Shown here in pieces: positions 27,600 through 35,556 of a stretch of 39,267 nt of DNA. A model generated the notes under the pieces. It searched no databases. It was not told the origin of the DNA and was given only the letters and a program-made list of their open reading frames with translations. The DNA is taken from NCBI GenBank assembly GCA_016282095.1, contig JAEEJW010000161.1, forward strand, positions 1-39,267, written 5' to 3'. This DNA comes from Ruminiclostridium sp. (GTDB lineage Bacteria > Bacillota > Clostridia > Oscillospirales > Ruminococcaceae). Both the position numbers and the translations under genes were made by a program. The first letter of the stretch is position 1, and every line of letters starts with the position of its first letter.

Positions 27600-29688
27600 A
27601 CTGAAGTTCGTCTCTTTCGACACCGTTGACTTTAAGGCGGTATTTGCCGCCGGTGAGGTTGAGGCTGGTGTTTTCATGGATATAGCAATCCTCGTACTGT
27701 GTATTGATCTCTGCGGAGAGGTCGATATAAGTGGTGGAGAAACGGGCTCCGCCGTTGATGCCTCCGAAGAGCAGGGCATTGGCGCCTTCCGCCTTTATCT
27801 GTATTGCCGAGCGTTCCAGAGCAATATCCGATTCGTTGAGAAGCGAACCGAATACCGTCAGAGCCTCGGCGCTCATAGCTATGTTCATGTGGATGCTTTC
27901 AGCGTGAACGGACGCTTTGGTGCCGCCCACGGTTCCGAGAGCGGCGGCGTGCAGGCTGTGCGCTTCGCACTTTATGCTGGAATAGCGCAGATTTATGCTT
28001 GCCTCGCCTTCAAGGGAGCCTATGACCGTGCTGTGCGCTCCGGTAGTCTTGCCGTCAAAGTCGCAGCCTATTATGTCGATATCCGCAAAACCGGAGTAAG
28101 CGCCTATGCAGACATTCATACTTCCTTCGCCGCACAGGACGTATCTTCCGCGGCAAATCCTTATCCTGCCGCCGAGACCTGAACCTATGCAGACGCCTTC
28201 GTGACTGTCGGAATGTATGGATATCGTGCCGTCCTGCTCGAATGTAAGCTCTCCGTGCGGCGATTCCAGATCATTTCCTATGCCGTAGTAGTTTGCGCCG
28301 CCGAGAGATATTTCAAGACTGCCCTTGCCAACAAGTTTCAGCTTCGACGAGGCAGGTACCTTTATTCCTGCCTTATTGAGTTTGTTGGTACCGTTGAGTA
28401 CCAGAGTGACGTCGCTGTCCTCGCCTACTGCAAAGGCAGCTCTGCCGGGTAGGTTGGAGATCACGGCATTTTCAAGTATTATCGTGCCGTGGAAGCTCTC
28501 CGCTGTCTCGATGTGTATGTCGGTCTCAAGGTACTGCGAACCCGCTATCGTGACGGTGCCGCCAAGGTAGCCGTTGCCGATTATGATGCGGTCGTAGCCG
28601 TCCTTGTAGAGCTTGTCGAGGTTGACTCTCTCGCTTTCCTGCGCGCTGTATATCTTCATGCGCTTGCCGTCGTCGCGCTCCTGCCTGTGGGAGCGTATCT
28701 CCGAGCGCAGCTCATAGGGCAGAGCCTGCAATACTTCCGGTGCCGGTCTCGCGGTGTAGAAGCCCTGTATCAGATCAACGCCCAGCAGTATCACGGTGCG
28801 CAGCTCGTCGGAGCTTTCAACGCCCTCGGCAAGCGCGAGTATGCCGTTTTCGTGGCAGAAATCGATGATCTCACGGACGAAGTGCTTCTTGTTCGGGTTG
28901 CCGCTGATGCCGCTCAGGAGAGAGCGGTCTATCTTTACAAAGTTGGGCGTGTACCGCAGCAGGTTGCTGATATTCGAGTAGCCCGTGCCGTAATCGTCTA
29001 TGGCGATGCGTACATCAAGCCGCCTGTACTTCGATTTTATATCGTTGAGCTCGTCATCGCTGAATTCCGAGCTTTCCGTCATCTCCACCACGACCATATC
29101 CGAGAGTTTCCGCAGAAGTGTCTCTATCTTCTCCGCGCTTTCACTGTCGATGCGGGTGCTTGGCATACTGTTGATGAATACGGGTCTGTCCGCAAAAAGC
29201 TCGCGGTGAGTATCGATGAAGTTCAGCACATTCAGGAAAGTGTACTGCTCAACTTCGTCGAGCCTGTCTGTGAGCTCCGCGTACTTGAGAATATGAAAAG
29301 GCGTGATGCCCTGCATCTCCCCGGCGCGCATAAGAGCCTCATAAGAGTATATCTCGCCGTTGTCGGCGCGCACGATAGGCTGGAAGTGGTAGGTGAACAG
29401 GTTGCAGTCGATGAGCTCCTGCACCTTTATTATCTCGGCGTGTTCGGTTTCGCTGAGAATGTCCTTGTTGCGCAGATCCGCCTTTTTCAGCTCCTCGCGC
29501 AGGTAGACTACCTCGGACACAACGCCGTACACATTCTTCCTGAGATTCTCCATATCCGGATCGTCACCGGTAACGGGCGTGAGCAGTCCGAATTCACGGT
29601 TCAGCTTTTTGAGTGCTTCCGTGTCGTTTGTGACTTTGGCACGTTCTATGTATTCGTTGAGAATGGCTGCCGTATTTTTTCCGGACAT
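27598..29688 (-). CDS. EAL-domain c-di-GMP phosphodiesterase fused to beta-helix-like domain
   Basis: 696 residues, no signal peptide or membrane helix. Residues 1-85 are helical. Residues 88-335 are an EAL domain with the catalytic set intact: EALMR (Glu117), INSMPSTR (Asn173), EMTES, IAIDDYGTGYSN (Asp231/232), VKIDRS (Lys252), AEGVES (Glu288) and QGFYTARP (Gln308). It should hydrolyse cyclic di-GMP. Residues 345-696 are repetitive, Gly/Ser/Asn-rich short strands (GNGYLGGTVTIAG, GVCIGSGLGGRIRICRG, IGAYSGFADIDIIG) of the kind seen in right-handed beta-helix or DUF4353-like domains, which are normally extracellular. It lies 31 nt after the GNAT-like gene (AAAGGTGG before the ATG) and ends at repeat element D. 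Confidence 0.88.
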   Translation of the reverse strand: MSGKNTAAILNEYIERAKVTNDTEALKKLNREFGLLTPVTGDDPDMENLRKNVYGVVSEVVYLREELKKADLRNKDILSETEHAEIIKVQELIDCNLFTYHFQPIVRADNGEIYSYEALMRAGEMQGITPFHILKYAELTDRLDEVEQYTFLNVLNFIDTHRELFADRPVFINSMPSTRIDSESAEKIETLLRKLSDMVVVEMTESSEFSDDELNDIKSKYRRLDVRIAIDDYGTGYSNISNLLRYTPNFVKIDRSLLSGISGNPNKKHFVREIIDFCHENGILALAEGVESSDELRTVILLGVDLIQGFYTARPAPEVLQALPYELRSEIRSHRQERDDGKRMKIYSAQESERVNLDKLYKDGYDRIIIGNGYLGGTVTIAGSQYLETDIHIETAESFHGTIILENAVISNLPGRAAFAVGEDSDVTLVLNGTNKLNKAGIKVPASSKLKLVGKGSLEISLGGANYYGIGNDLESPHGELTFEQDGTISIHSDSHEGVCIGSGLGGRIRICRGRYVLCGEGSMNVCIGAYSGFADIDIIGCDFDGKTTGAHSTVIGSLEGEASINLRYSSIKCEAHSLHAAALGTVGGTKASVHAESIHMNIAMSAEALTVFGSLLNESDIALERSAIQIKAEGANALLFGGINGGARFSTTYIDLSAEINTQYEDCYIHENTSLNLTGGKYRLKVNGVERDELQ

Positions 29689-29719
29689 CGTTCACCCACC
29701 TTTCGCTGTATGTTGTCTG

Positions 29720-30052
29720 TTATTCACTCTTGCAGCCTGCCGAGAAGAAGTCGGAAATGCTTTCAAGAACCCTGCTCTCGTCGGTGATGAAGCCGAAGCC
29801 TTTCAGCCTGCGGAGCTGTCTTTCATCGCTGATATTGAATACCGCCCTGTCGATGCCCCTTGTTGCCGCGTAAGCCAGCACAGCGCGCACAAGCCCGTCA
29901 TAGTACAGCTCAACTTCACTGTCCAGCGCGGTTATCATAAGATCTCCGTCTCCGGTGAGCACGGAGGTTATGCCGCCTACGCGCCTGCCGTCGTCCTTCA
30001 TTATGTAGACCAGCTTATCTGCGATCTCGGGATCGCGGAGTATCGTTATCAT
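29720..30052 (-). CDS. small GNAT-like protein
   Basis: The ORF-track start lies inside rluB in another frame. The ATG at 30052 overlaps the rluB stop (ATGA) and gives 110 residues. RRVGGITSVLTGDGDLMITAL and DGLVRAVLAYAATRGIDRAV, then RQLRRLKGFGF, resemble the core strands and last helix of a GNAT acetyltransferase (compare L..LGF endings). The acetyl-CoA loop is not convincing, so enzyme activity is doubtful. It is translationally coupled to rluB and 31 nt before the EAL gene. Confidence 0.6.
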   Translation of the reverse strand: MITILRDPEIADKLVYIMKDDGRRVGGITSVLTGDGDLMITALDSEVELYYDGLVRAVLAYAATRGIDRAVFNISDERQLRRLKGFGFITDESRVLESISDFFSAGCKSE

Positions 30053-30816
30053 CTTCTTTTTCCTCCTTTGGTGCGTTTCGGCGGAGTGGGGCCGCCTATC
30101 GCTGTGCGGAGAGCCCTCAGCTCCTGCTCGGTCAGGTCGGCGTAAGTGCCGGGGCGCAGCATACCGAGCTTCACGCCGCCTACGCTGGTGCGTCTCAGGC
30201 GCTTGACCGTAAGGCTCACCGCCTCGCACATACGGCGAATCTGGCGGTTCTTGCCCTCATATATGGTAAATTCAAGCACTGTGCGCTCCGGCTCGTCAAC
30301 TTTCACTGTGACTACGCAGGGAGCGGTCACAACGCCCTCGTCGATCTCGACTCCCGCCATGAGCGTGTTTATCGTGTCCTCGGAGACCTTTTCCGCCACG
30401 GTGACGCGGTAGGTCTTGGCTATATGCTTACGGGGGTGCATTATATCATTGGCAAGCTGCCCGTCGTTGGTGAGCAGCAGGAGCCCCTCGGAATCCTTAT
30501 CGAGCCTGCCCACGGGGTAGACTCTTTCGGGAATGTCCTTTATCAGCTCCGTCACCGACTTTCTGCCGAGTTCGTCGGACATGGTAGTGACATAGCCGCG
30601 GGGTTTATACAGCTTTATGTAGCGCAGTGCCGTAGGCTCCGCGCTTATCTTCTCTCCGCATACGGTGATGATGTCGTTTCTCGGGTCGGCCTTGTCGCCG
30701 AGGCTTACGGGGTGTCCGTTCACCTTAACTTCGCCGTCCGCTATGAGCTGCTCGGCTCTGCGCCGTGAGCAGTAGCCGCTGTCGGCTATTATCTTCTGGA
30801 TCCTTATAAGCTCCAT
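30049..30816 (-). CDS. rluB: 23S rRNA pseudouridine synthase, RluB type
   Basis: 255 residues. The N-terminal S4 RNA-binding domain starts IRIQKIIADSGYCSRRRAEQ. The catalytic domain carries VGRLDKDSEGLLLLTNDGQL, with the catalytic Asp in GRLD, and later IYEGKNRQIRRMCEA and the RTSVGGVKLGML end strand. It isomerises uridine to pseudouridine in 23S rRNA; RsuA/RluE relatives share these motifs. In Firmicutes this gene often follows scpA-scpB and a dacF-like gene, as here. It starts 5 nt after the carboxypeptidase ends. Confidence 0.9.
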   Translation of the reverse strand: MELIRIQKIIADSGYCSRRRAEQLIADGEVKVNGHPVSLGDKADPRNDIITVCGEKISAEPTALRYIKLYKPRGYVTTMSDELGRKSVTELIKDIPERVYPVGRLDKDSEGLLLLTNDGQLANDIMHPRKHIAKTYRVTVAEKVSEDTINTLMAGVEIDEGVVTAPCVVTVKVDEPERTVLEFTIYEGKNRQIRRMCEAVSLTVKRLRRTSVGGVKLGMLRPGTYADLTEQELRALRTAIGGPTPPKRTKGGKRR

Positions 30817-30821
30817 TTATG

Positions 30822-31967
30822 TCATTCCTTTGCAAAGGCGGTCATAAAGCCGCCGTTCAGTATATTCTTCAGCCAGTCGAACAGGCCGTGTGAAGGCTCG
30901 GCGCGCTGTACGTCCCTGGCCGCGGTCATAGCCACGCGCTTCAGGAGCCGCCCGTCAAGGTACACATCGGCAGTCCCCAGCTTTTCGCCTTCCGAGACTT
31001 CTGCGTAGACGAATCCCGGCACGCTGTACCGCACCGATATTGTTTTCGCTTCCGCAGCCGTCATACCGACAGTCAGCGTTTCCGCAGGCACGATCGAGAC
31101 AGTATCCGCAGTTCCTCCGGCTACTTCGGCGGAGAACTCCTCCAGCTGTATGTCATAGCGCTTCATACCCTCAAAGCCGCTGTCCAGCAGTTTTCTGTGG
31201 TCATTCCAGTCGTCCGGCGCGTTCAGTGTCACCGCAATAAGGGTGCAGCCGTTTCTTTCCGCCGCGGAAACAAGGCATCTGCGGGCATTGTCGGTAAATC
31301 CGGTCTTGACGCCGATGCAGCCATCATACATTCCGAGCAGCTTGTTGGAGTTGCGCAGAGTGCGTTTTCCGGGCGGGTTCCCGAATTCGGTCACGACGTA
31401 CTCCGAGCCGCATATCCTGCGGAACTCCTCGTTTTTCATCGCCTCACGGGTCAGCAGAGCCATATCGTAAGCCGTGGTATAGTGACCGTCGGCGTCCAGC
31501 CCGGAGGGCGTGACGAAATGTGTGTCCTTCATGCCGAGCTGCGCGGCGCGCCTGTTCATCAGCTCCGCGAAAGCGCTTATGCTCCCGGCGACATTGACTG
31601 CTGCCGCGTTTGCCGCGTCATTCCCGGAGGGCAGCAGCATACCGCAGCACAGAGCCCTGCGCGTTACGATATCGCCCTCTTTCAGTCCCATTGACGTGCC
31701 TTCCACGCGTATGGCGGTGCTGTCAACGGCGAAGAGCCTGTCCGGATCGCCGGCTTCAAGAGTCAGCAGAGCCGTCATGATCTTCGTTGTGCTTGCCATT
31801 GCGCGCTGCTTACGGGCATTCTTTTCGTATAGCACCGTGCCGGTGTCCGCGTTCATCACCACCGCGCATTCCGCGGAGATATCCTCTTCGCGGGGCAGGG
31901 CAGAAGCCGCCGTATTCAGGACTGTGAGCGCCGCGAGAGCCGCGGCTATTACGGAAACTATCTTCAT
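30822..31967 (-). CDS. D-alanyl-D-alanine carboxypeptidase (S11, DacF-like)
   Basis: 381 residues. The signal peptide is MKIVSVIAAALAALTVLNTA, cleaved near ASA (residue 23). The penicillin-binding fold carries STTK (Ser59, Lys62), SGN (114-116) and KTG in GVKTGFTDN. A C-terminal beta domain and an amphipathic end helix (LFDWLKNILNGGFMTAF) suggest loose membrane attachment. It trims the last D-alanine of peptidoglycan stems outside the membrane. The bifidobacterial-to-Bacillus DacF group near sporulation genes is the closest likeness. GCGAGGTG lies before the ATG. It follows gerW by 66 nt. Confidence 0.93.
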   Translation of the reverse strand: MKIVSVIAAALAALTVLNTAASALPREEDISAECAVVMNADTGTVLYEKNARKQRAMASTTKIMTALLTLEAGDPDRLFAVDSTAIRVEGTSMGLKEGDIVTRRALCCGMLLPSGNDAANAAAVNVAGSISAFAELMNRRAAQLGMKDTHFVTPSGLDADGHYTTAYDMALLTREAMKNEEFRRICGSEYVVTEFGNPPGKRTLRNSNKLLGMYDGCIGVKTGFTDNARRCLVSAAERNGCTLIAVTLNAPDDWNDHRKLLDSGFEGMKRYDIQLEEFSAEVAGGTADTVSIVPAETLTVGMTAAEAKTISVRYSVPGFVYAEVSEGEKLGTADVYLDGRLLKRVAMTAARDVQRAEPSHGLFDWLKNILNGGFMTAFAKE

Positions 31968-32033
31968 ATATGTTCACCTCGCAGGTATTCTTTGCATACC
32001 CGCGGTGATTATACGGCGAACATTGACGGAAAA

Positions 32034-32471
32034 TTATTCCTCGGTCTTGTCGTCCGCGCTGTCGGCAGCTTCTTCAGGAACGTCGGCGGCTTCTTCGCCG
32101 TCCGCGCCCTTCTTGCCGAACATATTCTTCAGCTTGCCGATGAGCTCGGGAGCGTTTTCGATGATGCCTTCGATCGGGCTGGACTTGCCGCCGAGTTCGA
32201 GTATCTTCGAATCGCCTTCCTTATTGATGACGATGAACGCCTGGGGCTTGATGGTGATACCCGCGCCCGCGCCGCCCGCGAATACTTCCTTCGGGGTGGT
32301 GGATGGGATATCCGAGCCGCCGGAAACGAATCCGAACGATACCTTTGAGATCGGTATGATCGTCGTGCCGTCGGGAGTGGAGATAGGCTTGCCGATAATG
32401 GTATCCACATCGACGAGCTCGCGTATCTTCTCCATTGAGGTGCTCATAAGTCCTTCGAGATGCTGTGCCAT
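32034..32471 (-). CDS. gerW: GerW/YtfJ-family sporulation protein
   Basis: 145 residues. The YtfJ family pattern is clear: VDVDTIIGKPISTPDGTTII, ISKVSFGFVSGGSD, GGAGAGITIKPQAFIVI and GKSSPIEGIIENAPELI. In Bacillus the homologue is needed for spore germination. Here the last 30 residues are acidic and variable. It is 20 nt after a DUF2953 gene, the same pairing as ytfI-ytfJ in Bacillus, which supports both calls. Whether this organism sporulates cannot be told from the window. Confidence 0.92.
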   Translation of the reverse strand: MAQHLEGLMSTSMEKIRELVDVDTIIGKPISTPDGTTIIPISKVSFGFVSGGSDIPSTTPKEVFAGGAGAGITIKPQAFIVINKEGDSKILELGGKSSPIEGIIENAPELIGKLKNMFGKKGADGEEAADVPEEAADSADDKTEE

Positions 32472-32491
32472 ATTATTCCTCCTGAATTGTC

Positions 32492-33283
32492 TTACCTGCC
32501 CGGAGCAGGTCTTGCTTTTACTTTTTTTGCTGTCTTTGCGGGCTTCGGCCTGCTGTTGTATTTCAGGTACGTTTTAAGCACCCTCACACCCAGCCACAGC
32601 ACTACGCCCAGCAGTGTCGAGATCCGCAGTTTCAGCAGCATATAGACGAATATATCGTCCTTTTCCGCCGCGAAATCCGCTTCTATGTTTATCTCGCCGA
32701 TCTTTGTATCGAAATATCTTGTCAGAAATTCCTGCGCCGAGTATATCGAGGAGCATAAGCCTCCGTATTTGAGGGCGGTCTTTGCCGCGTCGTCTGAGCC
32801 CACGACCCAGTCGATATACACATCTCTTATCCTGATCTTTCTGAAAAGCCGTTTAATGGGCGGCGAAGCGCTTCTCACATAGTCCATTATCATGTCAACG
32901 GACAGCTTCATCTTCGGCTTTTTCGCCTGTTTGCCCACTTTGTGGCCGGACTTTTTGCTGTCCTTTTCATCGTCCGCAGCCCCGGAAGAACTGTCTGCGT
33001 TCTCTTCCGAAGTCTCTGCGCCGCCGGACTTGCCCGCGCCTTTTTTTTCGGCCTTTTTGCGCTGCTTTTCGGCTTTTATGCGTTTGCGTTCAGCCTTCTT
33101 CGCATTCTTGCGCTTCTTCTTTTCGGCGGTCTTCGGGTCAACGGGAGTCCTGAACAGCGTGAAGCACAGTATCTTCACGGTTATCTCGGCTTCCTTCTCG
33201 TAAATGAGCCTGACTCTTATTGACTGCGCGAAAAGTATTATCAGGACAAGCAGGATAGAACCGAATATGATCCAGCCTGTCAT
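32492..33283 (-). CDS. DUF2953 (YtfI-like) membrane protein
   Basis: 263 residues. One N-terminal helix (WIIFGSILLVLIILFAQSI) is followed by RVRLIYEKEAEITVKILCF, typical of DUF2953. A lysine/alanine-rich charged region spans about residues 50-120. The conserved core has RDVYIDWVVGSDDAAKTALKYG and INIEADFAAEKDDIFVYM. A second helix lies near residue 225 and the end is basic. The function is unknown; it pairs with gerW. The long charged insert is probably disordered. Confidence 0.82.
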   Translation of the reverse strand: MTGWIIFGSILLVLIILFAQSIRVRLIYEKEAEITVKILCFTLFRTPVDPKTAEKKKRKNAKKAERKRIKAEKQRKKAEKKGAGKSGGAETSEENADSSSGAADDEKDSKKSGHKVGKQAKKPKMKLSVDMIMDYVRSASPPIKRLFRKIRIRDVYIDWVVGSDDAAKTALKYGGLCSSIYSAQEFLTRYFDTKIGEINIEADFAAEKDDIFVYMLLKLRISTLLGVVLWLGVRVLKTYLKYNSRPKPAKTAKKVKARPAPGR

Positions 33284-33305
33284 TCTGTCTTACCTTTCCG
33301 GTATA

Positions 33306-33962
33306 TTATTCATCTTCACTGACGGTCTCCGCTGTTTCATCGGGGAGCCCGCCGCCGTCAGAACCCGCGTCCCCGGTATCGGAGCTGTCCGGATATCCGA
33401 GCTCGCGTTCCTTTTCCAGCTCCGCCAGCTCGTCGAAGTCGATCTGACCTTCCTGATCGGGCAGGGGAGGAAGCTCCTCGATCCTGCTGAGCCCGAAGCA
33501 CCGCAGGAACGTGTCCGTGGTGCGGTAGGATATCGGCCGTCCGGGCAGATCGAGACGCCCCGCTTCTTCAAGCAGCCCTCGCTCGCATAAGCTGTTCACG
33601 ACGCTGCTGCTGTCTATGCCGCGCACCTGCTCCACGAAGGATTTGGTGACGGGCTGATTGTAGGCTACTATCGCCAGCACTTCCATAGCCGCCTGCGAGA
33701 GAGGCTGCTGACGCTTTGTTTCGAGAGCCTTCTTCACGTTGTCCGCGAACTCCCTGCGCGCCGCTATCTGGAAGCCGTTGTTTATCCGCAGTATGGTAAG
33801 CCCGCTCTCGCGGACGTTATACTGTCTTTCAAGGTGGTCAACGAGCTTGACGGCGGTCTCCACGTCAAGATCTGTGGCTTCGGCGAGCTTTTCCGGGCTT
33901 ATAGGGTCGCCGTAAGCGAACATCACCGCTTCTACCGCCGCGATGCCTTCCGCGTAATTCAT
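33306..33962 (-). CDS. scpB: segregation and condensation protein B
   Basis: 218 residues. Two winged helices: VEAVMFAYGDPISPEKLAEA in the first and LSQAAMEVLAIVAYNQPVTK, then VEQVRGIDSSSVVNSLCERG, in the second. RPISYRTTDTFLRCFGLSRI is the family end motif. The C-terminal 40 residues are acidic. It bridges ScpA and Smc in the condensin complex that compacts the chromosome. Its ATG overlaps the scpA stop by 4 nt. Confidence 0.95.
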   Translation of the reverse strand: MNYAEGIAAVEAVMFAYGDPISPEKLAEATDLDVETAVKLVDHLERQYNVRESGLTILRINNGFQIAARREFADNVKKALETKRQQPLSQAAMEVLAIVAYNQPVTKSFVEQVRGIDSSSVVNSLCERGLLEEAGRLDLPGRPISYRTTDTFLRCFGLSRIEELPPLPDQEGQIDFDELAELEKERELGYPDSSDTGDAGSDGGGLPDETAETVSEDE

Positions 33963-34711
33963 TCCTCCGTCACCCCGCCTTCCGTTGTGTTTTCGTCATT
34001 CTGTTCTTCTGTATTTTCCGTTCCGTCGGACATCACTATCGTCTCGCCGTCGTCGGAGAACCGCACTCTGCCGCGCTTGGACAGCTCCAGCAGTGCCAGG
34101 AACACCGCCACCTGCGCCGAGCGGGACTGTCCCTTGTACAGCGATCTTACCTCGATCTCCTCACCGGAGCGCAGTCTGCGGAGCACGAATATCAGCTTCG
34201 TGAACACGCTGACGTAGGACTGCGCCACGATCGGCTGCAATACCAGCTTTGCGTCCTGTTTCAGCCGCTTGCTCTTGGTGCTTACGACAGTGTAGTTGTC
34301 CAGCAGTTCGTAGCGGTCATGCCTTCCGCGGTATATCTTGTCCACCGGAAGATCCAGCGGCTCGCGCACGAACACCGAATCTCCGATGTAGTGCCGTTTC
34401 AGGCGCTCGGCGGTGCGTTTGCAGAGCGCGTACTCGATAAGTCTGCCGGAGAGCTCCTTTTTCAGCTCCTCGACTTCCTGCTTCGGCAGCAGTTCCGCGG
34501 TCTTGATGTATATGAGATGAGCCGCCATTTCGACGAATTCTCCCGCCACGTCGATGTCCGCCTGCTGCATCCTGTCCAGGTAGTCCAGGAACTGATCCAG
34601 CAGTATGGATATCTCGATGTCGCGGATATTCAGCTTATGCTTGCTTATCAGGTTCAGCATAAGGTCGAGAGGCCCCTCGAAAATCTCCAGTCTGAAACTC
34701 AGCTCTTCCAT
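33959..34711 (-). CDS. scpA: segregation and condensation protein A
   Basis: 250 residues. This kleisin starts FRLEIFEGPLDLMLNLISKH, then VAGEFVEMAAHLIYIKTAEL, and ends in a winged helix (VAVFLALLELSKRGRV) followed by an acidic tail. It links the Smc heads and binds ScpB. The ATG comes one base after the stop of the upstream protease gene. Confidence 0.95.
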   Translation of the reverse strand: MEELSFRLEIFEGPLDLMLNLISKHKLNIRDIEISILLDQFLDYLDRMQQADIDVAGEFVEMAAHLIYIKTAELLPKQEVEELKKELSGRLIEYALCKRTAERLKRHYIGDSVFVREPLDLPVDKIYRGRHDRYELLDNYTVVSTKSKRLKQDAKLVLQPIVAQSYVSVFTKLIFVLRRLRSGEEIEVRSLYKGQSRSAQVAVFLALLELSKRGRVRFSDDGETIVMSDGTENTEEQNDENTTEGGVTEE

Positions 34712-34712
34712 G

Positions 34713-35384
34713 TCAGCAGATGAACTTCGTAATCAGGTCGAGAAAGCCGTATATCATATCGGTGATGAACTGGAAGGGAATGGAAAGTATGCCCGTGTAC
34801 ATCAGTATCAGCAGGCCTATCATTATGAACTGCTCATACTGCATTATCGCGAAGTAGTATTTCTGGGGCAGGAAAGCGAAGAACACCCTCGAACCGTCGA
34901 AGGGCGGTATCGGCAGCAGGTTGAACACGCCGTTGTACAGGTCTATCTGTATTATCAGCTCCAGCGCGAGTATGAGGTAATAGAGCACCTGCGCGCCGCT
35001 TGTGTTGTAGTTCACTATCAGTATCTTTTCGATTATCAGGAACACCAGTGACGAGAGTATGTTCGCCAGAGGGCCTGCCGCGGCGGTAAGCGCCATTGCG
35101 GCCTTCTCGCTCTTTATCTTTGTGCATCTTCTTGTGTTGACAGGAACAGGCTTTGCCCAGCCCACGCGGAACAGTATAATTCCTATGGTACCTATCAGGT
35201 CAAGGTGCGCGAAGGGGTTGAGCGTGATGCGCCCCTGCCGTTCCGCGGTATCGTCGCCCAGGAGCTTCGCCGCCAGGGCATGGGAGCTTTCATGCAGCGG
35301 GAACACCACGAAAAGCATCACAAGTATGGAAAACGCCGTAAGTATGATAGTCAGGATGTTTCCCGACATGATCGCACTGAACAT
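34713..35384 (-). CDS. site-2-type membrane metalloprotease (M50 family)
   Basis: 223 residues with about six transmembrane helices. The zinc site is FPLHESSHALAAKLLGD (His31, Glu32, His35), and the third ligand lies in NLLPIPPFDGSRV near residue 155. GRITLNPFAHLDLIGTIGII is typical of the short YwhC-like branch. It probably cuts membrane or membrane-near proteins; the substrate is unknown. GAGG precedes the ATG. It is the first gene of the unit and commonly precedes scpA in Firmicutes. Confidence 0.92.
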   Translation of the reverse strand: MFSAIMSGNILTIILTAFSILVMLFVVFPLHESSHALAAKLLGDDTAERQGRITLNPFAHLDLIGTIGIILFRVGWAKPVPVNTRRCTKIKSEKAAMALTAAAGPLANILSSLVFLIIEKILIVNYNTSGAQVLYYLILALELIIQIDLYNGVFNLLPIPPFDGSRVFFAFLPQKYYFAIMQYEQFIMIGLLILMYTGILSIPFQFITDMIYGFLDLITKFIC

Positions 35385-35423
35385 TAAAAAACCTCAATTC
35401 TTCTGCAAACAATATCTTTCTAT

Positions 35424-35452
35424 ATTATACTATATTTTATAATATTTTGCAA
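35424..35452 (-). promoter_or_regulatory. promoter of the M50-scpAB-EAL unit
   Basis: Minus strand: TTGCAA (35447-35452), 17 nt, TATAAT (35424-35429), in an AT-rich stretch. No other clear promoter is seen before the terminator at 27405; a TATAAT before the carboxypeptidase gene lacks a -35 box. Confidence 0.8.
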
Positions 35453-35500
35453 GTGTTTTTTTATTTTATACAGTTTTATCCCGTGATAATACCAAAATGA

Positions 35501-35525
35501 GCCCGTGACCGGGCGGATCACGGGC
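35501..35525 (-). terminator. terminator of the vWA-VanY unit
   Basis: GCCCGTGA and TCACGGGC form a perfect 8-bp stem, with further possible pairs in the loop. On the minus strand it is followed by TCATTTTGG (weak T-run); on the plus strand by TTCTGTTCTTTTTT. It lies about 30 nt after the VanY stop. Confidence 0.6.
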
Positions 35526-35556
35526 TTCTGTTCTTTTTTCCGGTACCGTACAGAGC

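Noticed and set aside
28489-29787. 432-codon plus-strand ORF opposite the EAL gene
   Set aside because: The EAL motifs are on the minus strand; the plus-strand translation has no recognisable motif or ribosome-binding site.
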